64,000 nt of DNA from the NCBI RefSeq assembly GCF_000411475.1, contig NZ_KE150464.1, positions 558,001-622,000 on the forward strand, in the 5' to 3' direction. Position 1 is the stretch's first letter. Each line of letters opens with the position of its first letter. Under the pieces are notes generated by a model. It was not told where the DNA came from and did not search any database. It worked only from the letters and a program-made list of their open reading frames with translations. Both the position numbers and the translations under genes were made by a program. Below are positions 56,427 to 63,648 of the stretch, in pieces. The DNA comes from Streptococcus sp. HPH0090. Its GTDB lineage: Bacteria > Bacillota > Bacilli > Lactobacillales > Streptococcaceae.

Positions 56427-56477
56427 ATATTTAGCGACCTACGGTCGACTTTCAGTCATTTATTCCTGTAATTCTGT

Positions 56478-57395
56478 CTATTCTTCCTCTTCTGCTAGGA
56501 GTTGAGCACGGGTGGCTTCATCTAGAAGTGGGTAACCGAGTTTCTTACGTTCTGCGACGAAGGTTTTGGCTACGACACGGGCCAAGTTACGGATGCGGGC
56601 AATGTAACCTGCACGTTCTGTAACTGATACCGCTCCACGAGCATCAAGCAAGTTGAAGGTATGTGAACATTTCAAAACGTAGTCATAGGCTGGGTGCACA
56701 AGGCCTAATTCCAAAGCACGTCCTGCTTCTTTTTCGAATTTCTCGAAGTTTTCAAGAAGCATGTCTTGGTCAGAAACTTCAAAGCTGTATTTTGAATGCT
56801 CATATTCTGGTTGAAGGAAGATTTCTCCGTATTTAACTCCTGGAGCCCATTCGATATCATAAACAGAATCTACTTCCTGGATATAAGAAGCCAAACGTTC
56901 TAGCCCATAGGTTACCTCAGCAGTAACAGGACCAGTTGCCAAACCACCGACTTGTTGGAAGTATGTGAACTGCGTGATCTCCATACCGTCAAGCCACACT
57001 TCCCATCCAAGACCAGCTGAACCAGTTGATGGGTTTTCCCAGTTATCTTCAACGAAACGAATATCGTGTTCCAATGGGTTGATACCTAATTTTACCAAAG
57101 ACTCAAGGTAGAGCTCTTGGATATTTGATGGTGATGGTTTCATAACTACTTGGAATTGGTGGTGTTGGTAGAGACGGTTTGGGTTTTCTCCGTAACGACC
57201 GTCCGCTGGACGACGAGAAGGTTCTACATAAGCCGCATTCCATGGCTCAGGACCAATGGCACGAAGGAAAGTATAAGGACTCATGGTTCCCGCACCTTTT
57301 TCGTTATCATAAGCCTGCATAAGCATACAACCCTGATCATTCCAGTATTGTTGCAAAGTTAGGATGATTTCCTGGAAAGTCAATTTTTTAGACAT
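56478..57395 (-). CDS. glyQ: Glycyl-tRNA synthetase alpha subunit
   Basis: A 305-residue alpha subunit carrying the catalytic core. Motifs: [17 protein letters not shown] at the N-terminus, [27 protein letters not shown] (class II ATP site) and [35 protein letters not shown]. Length is normal. It is preceded by the GFA-like gene and the glycine T-box and followed by glyS across the structured spacer. Confidence 0.98.
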   Translation of the reverse strand: MSKKLTFQEIILTLQQYWNDQGCMLMQAYDNEKGAGTMSPYTFLRAIGPEPWNAAYVEPSRRPADGRYGENPNRLYQHHQFQVVMKPSPSNIQELYLESLVKLGINPLEHDIRFVEDNWENPSTGSAGLGWEVWLDGMEITQFTYFQQVGGLATGPVTAEVTYGLERLASYIQEVDSVYDIEWAPGVKYGEIFLQPEYEHSKYSFEVSDQDMLLENFEKFEKEAGRALELGLVHPAYDYVLKCSHTFNLLDARGAVSVTERAGYIARIRNLARVVAKTFVAERKKLGYPLLDEATRAQLLAEEEE

Positions 57396-57430
57396 TGTTT
57401 TCTCCTTTAATTTATATTATCTTCTTATAT

Positions 57431-57802
57431 TTATTTATCAAGCAACCAAGAAAAGGCTGGGTCCTGAAAAATATGACGTTTAGGAACAGTTTGTAAATTC
57501 TGATCGCATTCATCTATTGTACCTAATTTCAAAGCACAGACTTCTGGTATATTTTCTTGAACAGTGAAAATTTGACTATGACAGTTCTGGCAGTAATAAC
57601 GCTGTTTTCCTGGAGAAGAACTATACGTAACAAGCTTTTCTTTTCCATGCAATACTAGATTTTTACTACTAACTTTGGCATTAACTGTATAGGCAGACGC
57701 AGTTGCTTTCCGACAGAATGAACAGTGGCAAAAAACTAATTCAGATAATTCCTCATCCAGAGTGTAAGTCACTGCTTTACATAAACAAGATCCTTTAAGC
57801 AT
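57431..57802 (-). CDS. GFA family (Mss4-like zinc fold) protein
   Basis: A 123-residue protein of the glutathione-dependent formaldehyde-activating enzyme (GFA/Mss4-like) family. It has the cysteine sets GSCLCKAVTY (Cys6/Cys8), FCHCSFCRK (Cys25/27/30) and YYCQNCHSQIF, the expected zinc sites. The true reaction in streptococci is unknown, as many GFA-like proteins do not act on formaldehyde. The start follows AAAGGAG. It is the first gene after the glycine T-box, so its expression should respond to glycine limitation. Confidence 0.87.
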   Translation of the reverse strand: MLKGSCLCKAVTYTLDEELSELVFCHCSFCRKATASAYTVNAKVSSKNLVLHGKEKLVTYSSSPGKQRYYCQNCHSQIFTVQENIPEVCALKLGTIDECDQNLQTVPKRHIFQDPAFSWLLDK

Positions 57803-57833
57803 TGTACTCCTTTCTACTTAGGCATTAGACGAA

Positions 57834-58018
57834 TTCAAAAAGAACCGAATTTCAACACCCAAGCCTTGCGACTAGGGGCGTCAGAAACGCGGTTCCACCC
57901 TAATTTATTACTTCATTGTTTTTGAAAATACTACCAAAAGCGCCACACTTATCTCTCAATCACCTGACTCTCACTATCTCAGGCTCGCTTAGGATTTACC
58001 GATAAGATATTCCTTCTT
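57834..58018 (-). promoter_or_regulatory. Glycine T-box riboswitch
   Basis: On the minus strand the core is AGGGTGGAACCGCG. The bulge TGGA pairs with a U73 tRNA end, as in tRNA-Gly. A specifier-loop candidate near the 3' side of stem I reads TGTGGC (GGC, Gly). The terminator pairs GAACCG-GTTTC with GAAAT-CGGTTC, followed by TTTTT, and is mutually exclusive with the antiterminator. It should control the GFA gene, glyQ and glyS. Confidence 0.92.
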
Positions 58019-58024
58019 GCGTCT

Positions 58025-58053
58025 ATTATAACAAAATGCAATTAAAAAGTAAA
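58025..58053 (-). promoter_or_regulatory. Promoter of the glycine T-box operon
   Basis: TTTACT (58053-58048), a 17-base spacer and TATAAT (58030-58025) upstream of the T-box. Confidence 0.8.
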
Positions 58054-58129
58054 ATTATTTTATCACTAGTCCTATATATTTCTTAACCAAATTAATTTAA
58101 CTGCCCCTTTTTTGCCTCTTCTAGAACAA

Positions 58130-58163
58130 AAAGAAAAACCGCTACTCCTAAGAATAGCGGTTT
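58130..58163 (-). terminator. Terminator at the left end of the mobile element
   Basis: Stem AAACCGCTA/TAGCGGTTT with a ten-base loop. On the minus strand it is followed by TTTCTTTTTG, so it ends transcription coming from the integrase operon about 100 bases after the int stop codon. Confidence 0.8.
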
Positions 58164-58262
58164 AATCATGTTTTTAAGCTATAAATGTAGTCGCTCTATT
58201 ATTTAAGAGTAATTTGAGCGTGATACTCAAAAGACTAAGTATAAAGCTTATTTTTTATTATT

Positions 58263-59441
58263 TTATTTTTGTAGGGGTGTGAATGGGGGTGTCGCTCCAA
58301 CTCCTTCCTGTTTAAGAAGTTGAGTAATTTCATTTCCAAGAGTTGTATTATTTGCATTATAGTAATGACTATATGTGTTTAATGTTGTAGCTTTATCAAT
58401 TCTTCCAGAACGCTGTGATACTTCTAAAACATCCTTTTTCAGAACATTGATCATAAATGAATCATGTGAATGACGCAATCCTTTGCCAGTTATTTCTGGA
58501 ACTCCAGCCAACTTTGCATGACGCTTCAACATTCTTGTCAAAGTACTTTTTACCATTGGTTCACCAAACTTAGATAGAATATAATCCTGATTAGAATTAG
58601 AAATCTGAATTGAGCGCCATCGTTCAAGTACTTTTATTGTTTCATCATCTAAGTCTATATATCTTATACCTGCTTCGGTTTTTGTCTGCTCTTTACGTTT
58701 GTAGACACCACCCTTTAAAGCTTCTAAGGTTGAGTGAACAAAGATACGTTTATTCTCTTTATCAAAATCTGACCAAAGTAATGCAAAACCTTCACTAACA
58801 CGTACACCAGTCATATAGTATAACCAAGTGGTTGTAAAACGGTGAAGATCTTCATAATCAGTTAAATCAAAAGTAGAGATAACTTTCTTAAACTCTTCAA
58901 AAGTCCAGAATTTTGTATCTGGTCTTTTACCTTTTGGATTATCTAGACTTTTACAAGGGAATGTTTTGATATATTCCATTCTCTCAGCATAGCCTAAACA
59001 TTGTTTAAAACGAATCCAAACACATTTTGCATAATTCGCAGAATACTTATTAATAAGTTCTAAACGAAATCTTTCACAGTCACGAGGTTTAATGTCTCGT
59101 AATTTCATTTTTCCAAATCTCTCAATAAATGTATCAAATTGAGTGATCGCAGTTCTATATGTGCTATCTTGTACCGTTTGTTTGTAGTAAGGTAAAAAAA
59201 CCTCCAACATATACTGTTCAAAATTTAGATTATAATCACTATAATCAAATTTGTCGTAAAATTCAACTCTTGCTCGACATAACTCATCATATGCCTCTTT
59301 TTCAGTTGAAAAAGATTTTCCCCATATATTTCGATATCTTTTAAATCTTTGACGTTTACCTGTAGCTGATGCTTTGAATTCTGTCTGACAGTAAATTCTT
59401 CCTTTACTATCTCTAAATACTCCTTTATATTTCTTTGACAT
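58263..59441 (-). CDS. int: Tyrosine recombinase / integrase
   Basis: A 392-residue phage-type integrase. An N-terminal AP2-like arm-binding segment (KGRIYCQTEFKASATGKRQRF) is followed by a SAM-like core-binding domain (about 70-165) and the catalytic domain. Numbering from a TTG at 59450, Arg217 (TGVRVSEG), Lys257, R326-H327 (GKGLRHSH) and nucleophile Tyr360 (TLNTYSHYY) are present. The usual box II His is Lys (TGKGLRH), a tolerated variant. The ATG at 59441 lies downstream of AAAGGA. Placement at the element end is typical. It drives site-specific integration and excision, probably with the DUF3173 protein. Confidence 0.93.
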   Translation of the reverse strand: MSKKYKGVFRDSKGRIYCQTEFKASATGKRQRFKRYRNIWGKSFSTEKEAYDELCRARVEFYDKFDYSDYNLNFEQYMLEVFLPYYKQTVQDSTYRTAITQFDTFIERFGKMKLRDIKPRDCERFRLELINKYSANYAKCVWIRFKQCLGYAERMEYIKTFPCKSLDNPKGKRPDTKFWTFEEFKKVISTFDLTDYEDLHRFTTTWLYYMTGVRVSEGFALLWSDFDKENKRIFVHSTLEALKGGVYKRKEQTKTEAGIRYIDLDDETIKVLERWRSIQISNSNQDYILSKFGEPMVKSTLTRMLKRHAKLAGVPEITGKGLRHSHDSFMINVLKKDVLEVSQRSGRIDKATTLNTYSHYYNANNTTLGNEITQLLKQEGVGATPPFTPLQK

Positions 59442-59459
59442 TGCTTTCAATTCCTTTCA

Positions 59460-59684
59460 TTAAGTAAATTGAAAGCCGAGTAATTCTTCCACAATAAAAC
59501 TAGGTGCAAGATCAAGTCTTTTGTTATCGAAAGGCGATTTACTTAATTTTACCATATTATTTGAAGAATTCAAAGATTCATCAAATTGATTTATAGCAAT
59601 CTTTTTAGCTTGCTTAATTATTTCTTTTGAAGCTGTTTTTGAAAAACCAAGCTTCATAATATCTCTATGATTAACTGTCTTCAT
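59460..59684 (-). CDS. DUF3173 family protein, probable excision/recombination directionality factor
   Basis: A 74-residue protein: MKTVNHRDIMKLGFSKTASKEIIKQAKKIA, ending KRLDLAPSFIVEELLGFQF. This matches DUF3173, small helix-turn-helix-like proteins encoded immediately upstream of integrases in streptococcal IMEs and ICEs. AGGAG precedes the ATG. It overlaps the relaxase gene by 14 bases and is 18 bases from int, so all three are co-transcribed. The excisionase role is inferred from position. Confidence 0.85.
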   Translation of the reverse strand: MKTVNHRDIMKLGFSKTASKEIIKQAKKIAINQFDESLNSSNNMVKLSKSPFDNKRLDLAPSFIVEELLGFQFT

Positions 59685-60510
59685 TTTTATCTCCTATATT
59701 GTAGAATTCTGTAATATAACTAATTTCATCTCCTGTGCTAATAATATGATTTGTTTTTTTCGAATAATTAGCTTCTAAATCAATATCTAGCCCATTGATA
59801 GTCATTACTTCTCCTTTAGTAGCTGTTATTTCAATTGGTTTTTTTATTCCTCTAGAACACCTATAAATCCTGACACCTTTTGGATATAAATATAGGCGTG
59901 CACCTTTAATGTATTTTTTTGAATTCTGATTATCATCTATCTCCAAATTAGTTAAATACGCAATAACGTAATTACCAACTTTATCACTATTTTTAAGTCT
60001 TTTAGTTTTGGTAAAGCCTTTTTTCCAGCATTCTTCAATAATTTTATTTGGGATATAAAGAGAACTCCTTTTAGGTGCTTTTATAAGCAGATGACAATGC
60101 CAACTCCCACTAGCTTGCGGTTCAATAACATTGATATACTCTAAATCTGAATATTGTTTTCTTAAATCTCTTATAAATAATTTAAAATCTCTATATACAT
60201 TTTCTATTTCATTAGTGTACTTAGCGTAAGTCAATGTTATCCAAAGTTCATTCTTCTCTCCCCTAAAATTATGAGCGATAAGCCTCCTTAATTTTCTCAT
60301 CGTTATACGAGTAGATTTGATATTATCACTTCGTGTAACTCCGCTTGTATCCATATCAAATATTTCTCCAGTATCTAAAACGACATATTTTCTATTCGGA
60401 AGTACTTTTATAGTTTGCTTATGTAATCCATTCGAAGTTGTTAATTCAAGTGTATTACCATATCTATAAGATTTAACGATACTTTCTGAATTTACTTTTG
60501 GATTATTTAT
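59671..60510 (-). CDS. HUH-type rolling-circle Rep/relaxase with non-canonical start
   Basis: A rolling-circle initiator-like relaxase. From the ATG at 60354 the motifs are WITLTYA (I), WHCHLLI (HUH, His86/His88) and VGNYVIAYLTN with Tyr129/Tyr133 (III). The frame stays open to a TAA at 60531-60529. The added N-terminus (IVKSYRYGNTLELTTSNG, KVLPNRKYVVLDTGEIFD) looks like the usual N-domain of this family. Within it there is no ATG, GTG or TTG start near a ribosome site; GAGGAG instead lies five bases before AUA at 60510. If AUA is unused, translation begins at 60354 (227 aa). Confidence 0.85.
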   Translation of the reverse strand: MNNPKVNSESIVKSYRYGNTLELTTSNGLHKQTIKVLPNRKYVVLDTGEIFDMDTSGVTRSDNIKSTRITMRKLRRLIAHNFRGEKNELWITLTYAKYTNEIENVYRDFKLFIRDLRKQYSDLEYINVIEPQASGSWHCHLLIKAPKRSSLYIPNKIIEECWKKGFTKTKRLKNSDKVGNYVIAYLTNLEIDDNQNSKKYIKGARLYLYPKGVRIYRCSRGIKKPIEITATKGEVMTINGLDIDLEANYSKKTNHIISTGDEISYITEFYNIGDKNEDS

Positions 60511-60563
60511 TTTTACTCCTCGCTTTCGTTATTGTTCTAATGTTTGACGTTTATCAAGTTAAA

Positions 60564-60670
60564 AGCAATAGAAGCAAGCTTCTATTGCTGGGCACATTTC
60601 TTAAAGTAAAGAAAGAGGGACGTTCCACTTGCTCTAGCTCTCTGAGCTGAGCACCCCTATTCTTTACTTT
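60564..60670. other. Candidate oriT / double-strand origin with nested inverted repeats
   Basis: Between the relaxase and coupling-protein genes there are an 11-bp hairpin AGCAATAGAAG/CTTCTATTGCT (60564-60589), perfect 11-bp distant arms AAAGTAAAGAA (60603-60613) and TTCTTTACTTT (60660-60670), and between them a smaller GCTC-AGCT/AGCT-GAGC hairpin. In Tn916-like elements oriT lies in the equivalent position. The nick site cannot be identified by eye. Confidence 0.6.
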
Positions 60671-60680
60671 CGAAAGTGCT

Positions 60681-61955
60681 CTATGAATAATATTCCTCCA
60701 ATTCTTTTAGGAAGTCAAAATTTTTATCAAAGAATGGGGTTTCAAAATAAGTTGGTAAAGTCATTTTCCCATCAATCTGTACATGCCCTCCTCCTTTTAT
60801 TTCAATTGATTTATAGTCCTTAAAATTAGAACCAAAAACCATTCTGTATCCATCTTCTGATAGATTGCCAAGTGCAACTCGGCAACCCAATTGATCCCTA
60901 ATAGCACCATCAAGAATACTCGCATCTGGGCGCTGCAAGGAGATCTCGGTTAATATGCCAACTTGTCTTCCCATCATCACTAAGTTGTAGAGGTAAGACA
61001 TGGCTTCTGCAGCAATTTTTTTATCAGATACTTTTACAAAAGCAGTAACTTCATCAATAAAAACTACGATTGGTTTTAATCCAAAATCTGTAAAATCTTT
61101 ACCGAATGATTCTTGACTAGAAAAATATTTATCGTATCTATTCATCATTTGAAAATTTACAACTCTCAGTATTTTACAGATTTGGTTAGAAGTTACAGCG
61201 ACATTCTCTTCTGGAAAACCACTAACATACCTCAATAAACTTAAATCTGCATTTTTCGGATCACAGATATAAATATCAGCACCCATTGATGCATATTGCA
61301 AAAGTTTATAGTTTAAGAACATACTTTTTCCTGAACCTGTTGTACCAACTGTTAATCCATGGGGAACTTTTCTAATATCGTATGATATTTTTTTTGTGAG
61401 TTGAATTACTGTCGAATTTCTGCCTTTTTCTAAATTCAAATCCGATACTTTTAAACGTTCATCTTTTATTAATTCAAAAGTATAGTCGGTGTATGTTAAC
61501 TGTTTTGTATTAGATATCAATTTTTTCCCTAAATATGCTTCCAGCTTGCTTCCAAGATCATTAACTTTATGGCTTAGAAGTCCACCTATATTGTATACTC
61601 TAATTGTAAATGTACTCGTATCTTTTTTATTTTCAATCCATTCCATTTCCAAAGTTTCAATATATTTTTTTTCTTTAGTTTCAGTTATCTGTGTAATATA
61701 TAATTGGTTTAATTTAATAAATTTAAATAATTTTTTCTGTTTTAAATATTTACTTCTGTTAAACTGACCGAAAACAAACAAAGAACCTAGTAATATTTCT
61801 AAAGAATATATAAGTAAAATTTGATTTATACTTAATTTCAAATCGATCAATGGTAGAAAATATAAATCAATAAAAAGAACTACTACTATAAAGAGAAAAA
61901 ATATTATTCGACTTCCCCAAAAAGGATACACCCAATTTATACTAACTCTTTTCAT
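60681..61955 (-). CDS. FtsK/SpoIIIE-family coupling protein (TcpA-like)
   Basis: A 424-residue DNA-pumping ATPase. Two N-terminal TM segments (about 17-37 and 44-63) precede the FtsK domain with Walker A GTTGSGKS (204-211), Walker B IVVFIDE (Asp301-Glu302) and a final loop QRPDASILDGAIRDQLGCRV. It lacks the gamma domain of chromosomal FtsK and has the size of TcpA-type coupling proteins in Gram-positive conjugation. It would deliver the relaxosome to a helper T4SS. The start (AAGGAAAT upstream) overlaps the previous gene by 14 bases. Confidence 0.92.
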   Translation of the reverse strand: MKRVSINWVYPFWGSRIIFFLFIVVVLFIDLYFLPLIDLKLSINQILLIYSLEILLGSLFVFGQFNRSKYLKQKKLFKFIKLNQLYITQITETKEKKYIETLEMEWIENKKDTSTFTIRVYNIGGLLSHKVNDLGSKLEAYLGKKLISNTKQLTYTDYTFELIKDERLKVSDLNLEKGRNSTVIQLTKKISYDIRKVPHGLTVGTTGSGKSMFLNYKLLQYASMGADIYICDPKNADLSLLRYVSGFPEENVAVTSNQICKILRVVNFQMMNRYDKYFSSQESFGKDFTDFGLKPIVVFIDEVTAFVKVSDKKIAAEAMSYLYNLVMMGRQVGILTEISLQRPDASILDGAIRDQLGCRVALGNLSEDGYRMVFGSNFKDYKSIEIKGGGHVQIDGKMTLPTYFETPFFDKNFDFLKELEEYYS

Positions 61956-62298
61956 GTTGCTTATTTCCTTGTGAGTCTAAAATTACATCGGCAGTAATTG
62001 ACAATTGATTTTGATATTCGCCATAGACGGTTGCTTTACTTATATTTACGACTTTACAAACTGTTTGAAGTGGTTTAAATGAAGAATAATCATCAATCCC
62101 TTTGTTTAAAACAGTAATGACCACTTGTTCACCAAGGTTATTCTGTTCGTTTTGATACACTGTTTTATCTTCAACAATAAGTAACGTTACTTTTAAATGA
62201 TTATCTTGTGTAAGTCTACAATTTAAATAAACAAACTCTTTTTTTTCGAAGAATGATTTATCGAATTTTAAAAAACTTCTTAAATTTTTTAGTGTCAT
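61942..62298 (-). CDS. Unrecognised IME protein, first gene of the mobilization operon
   Basis: A 118-residue soluble protein of unknown function. It is predicted to be largely beta-sheet (FVYLNCRLTQDNHLKVTLLIVED, NNLGEQVVITVLNKG, QTVCKVVNISKATVYGEYQNQLSITADVIL). That alternation resembles small OB-fold or DUF961-like proteins at the start of Gram-positive transfer operons, but I cannot assign a family. AGAGG precedes the ATG. Its end overlaps the coupling-protein gene, implying translational coupling. Confidence 0.7.
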   Translation of the reverse strand: MTLKNLRSFLKFDKSFFEKKEFVYLNCRLTQDNHLKVTLLIVEDKTVYQNEQNNLGEQVVITVLNKGIDDYSSFKPLQTVCKVVNISKATVYGEYQNQLSITADVILDSQGNKQHEKS

Positions 62299-62322
62299 AA
62301 TTTTTTACCTCTTTTTATTTTG

Positions 62323-62376
62323 AAATAAAGAATCAGCAACTTCTTTATTTTTTGAAAATAGATTTGCAACTCTATT
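62323..62376 (-). promoter_or_regulatory. Two leader hairpins with identical GTTGC loops
   Basis: In the leader of the mobilization operon (minus strand) two hairpins follow each other: AATAGA-GTTGCAAA-TCTATT (62376-62357) and AAATAAAGAA-GTTGCTGA-TTCTTTATTT (62350-62323). Both loops begin GTTGC. No T tract follows, so they are not terminators; a protein- or RNA-binding role is possible. Confidence 0.45.
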
Positions 62377-62443
62377 ATCAATTTTCTATCAAATCATTGC
62401 TGTGATCTGATAAATTAATTATAAGTAAAAAAAATAATAATTT

Positions 62444-62497
62444 AGTCTAAACTTTCGTCTACAATCTAATAGTAAATTGTAGACATAATTATAGACT
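62444..62497. promoter_or_regulatory. Nested symmetric operator over the mobilization-operon promoter
   Basis: Inner arms GTCTACAAT (62457-62465) / ATTGTAGAC (62476-62484) and outer arms AGTCTA (62444-62449) / TAGACT (62492-62497) share exactly the same centre. A minus-strand TATAAT (62493-62488) overlaps the outer arm. This suggests cooperative binding of a dimeric repressor, perhaps the HTH protein encoded next to it. Another 10-bp palindrome lies at 62525-62545. Confidence 0.6.
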
Positions 62498-62545
62498 GTC
62501 TTATAAAATCCATTGATATCAATAATTTGAATAAATTATTCAAAT

Positions 62546-62582
62546 AAAAAAAGAAATATAATACACTTATACTTCTTTTTCT
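62546..62582 (-). terminator. Terminator after the HTH regulator gene
   Basis: Minus-strand stem AAAAGAAgTATA/TATAtTTCTTTT with a seven-base loop and a T tract, directly after the HTH gene stop codon. Confidence 0.72.
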
Positions 62583-62587
62583 TTAAC

Positions 62588-63634
62588 TTATAAAAAATTT
62601 TCTAATTCCGAAATTTCAATTAAATTTAAAAGTTTTTTTTGATATGCAGTAAACTCTTTCACATGATTAATCATTAAATCATTTAATTCTAACTGTATAT
62701 ACTTTGATGCTCTGCTATTTACTGTTAAAATACCAGGGACATGACCACCAAGTTTCTCTCTATCACTTCTAATATAATTTAAAAAATCATTTCTATTTAA
62801 ATCTTTCTGTTCAGAAACTAGTTCTTTTTTACGAACTCCATTATTTTTAGGAGGACTATATTTTCTTTTAAAACTTACCCCTCTATCTGTTTTAACCATA
62901 ACAGTCTTAATGTAGTCCGAATTTTTTTTCAATCTCAAATATTTAAGAGGTATTGAATCATTCTCTAAAATCGGTATTTCAGGCTCTATAATCTCTTTAG
63001 TTAGAAAATTAATCATAAATCCAATTTTAAAAATAGTTTCTTCTTTTAACTTATTAATTACCTCAGGAAATAATACATTAGCCAATTCATAATTTAACCA
63101 CTGTGTATATTGTTCATCTATTTCTTTAAAAAGAAATTTTGAATCTTCATCTTTAAATATGTTATTAATTACACGATTTTTAAATGAATTTACTAACTTC
63201 CTCTTAATAAGATACCATGGAATAATAAATGATAAAGAACATTCTTGATCCATATTTAAGTTATACCAAGTTGAAAACTCAGTAAAAATACATAAATAAT
63301 CGATAAAAGATTTATTAAAATTATCTAATTCATCAATAATTTTCTTATTTGATAGTATTTCTTGAAAATAGTTATCAAATGTAACTTCTAAAAAATTCTC
63401 AATTTCACTATCTGTACCAAATATTAAACGAACTTTTTTTATATTAAAAATTCGGGAGTAATCTTCCAATAAACTATCTGGAATAAAATTACCACTTTTT
63501 ACATTCTTCCCAGATTCTATTCTTTTTATTGTAGATTTTTGTCCGTACGAAATCGTTTCTATTTGCCTTGAACCTCTTAACTCTCGAAATCTTACTGATA
63601 CCCTTTTTATTAATTCATCTTCAAAAAAACTCAT
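62588..63634 (-). CDS. HTH (XRE-like) domain protein of the mobile element
   Basis: A 348-residue protein. The N-terminal 70 residues read as a helix-turn-helix domain (RVSVRFRELRGSRQIETISYGQKSTIKRIESGKNVKSGNF split by a turn near SYGQKST). The remainder is helical and Lys/Asn-rich with no family I recognise; it ends HVKEFTAYQKKLLNLIEISELENFL. GGAG lies before the ATG, 15 bases downstream of the methyltransferase-like gene, so the two share an operon. It may be the element's repressor or a controller or partner of that gene. The low-GC codon use is unlike the chromosome. Confidence 0.72.
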   Translation of the reverse strand: MSFFEDELIKRVSVRFRELRGSRQIETISYGQKSTIKRIESGKNVKSGNFIPDSLLEDYSRIFNIKKVRLIFGTDSEIENFLEVTFDNYFQEILSNKKIIDELDNFNKSFIDYLCIFTEFSTWYNLNMDQECSLSFIIPWYLIKRKLVNSFKNRVINNIFKDEDSKFLFKEIDEQYTQWLNYELANVLFPEVINKLKEETIFKIGFMINFLTKEIIEPEIPILENDSIPLKYLRLKKNSDYIKTVMVKTDRGVSFKRKYSPPKNNGVRKKELVSEQKDLNRNDFLNYIRSDREKLGGHVPGILTVNSRASKYIQLELNDLMINHVKEFTAYQKKLLNLIEISELENFL

Positions 63635-63648
63635 TCCAACTCCAATAT

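Noticed and set aside
58060..58262. attL core of the mobile element
   Set aside because: No second copy of any segment is visible in the window, so the core sequence and exact boundary cannot be assigned.
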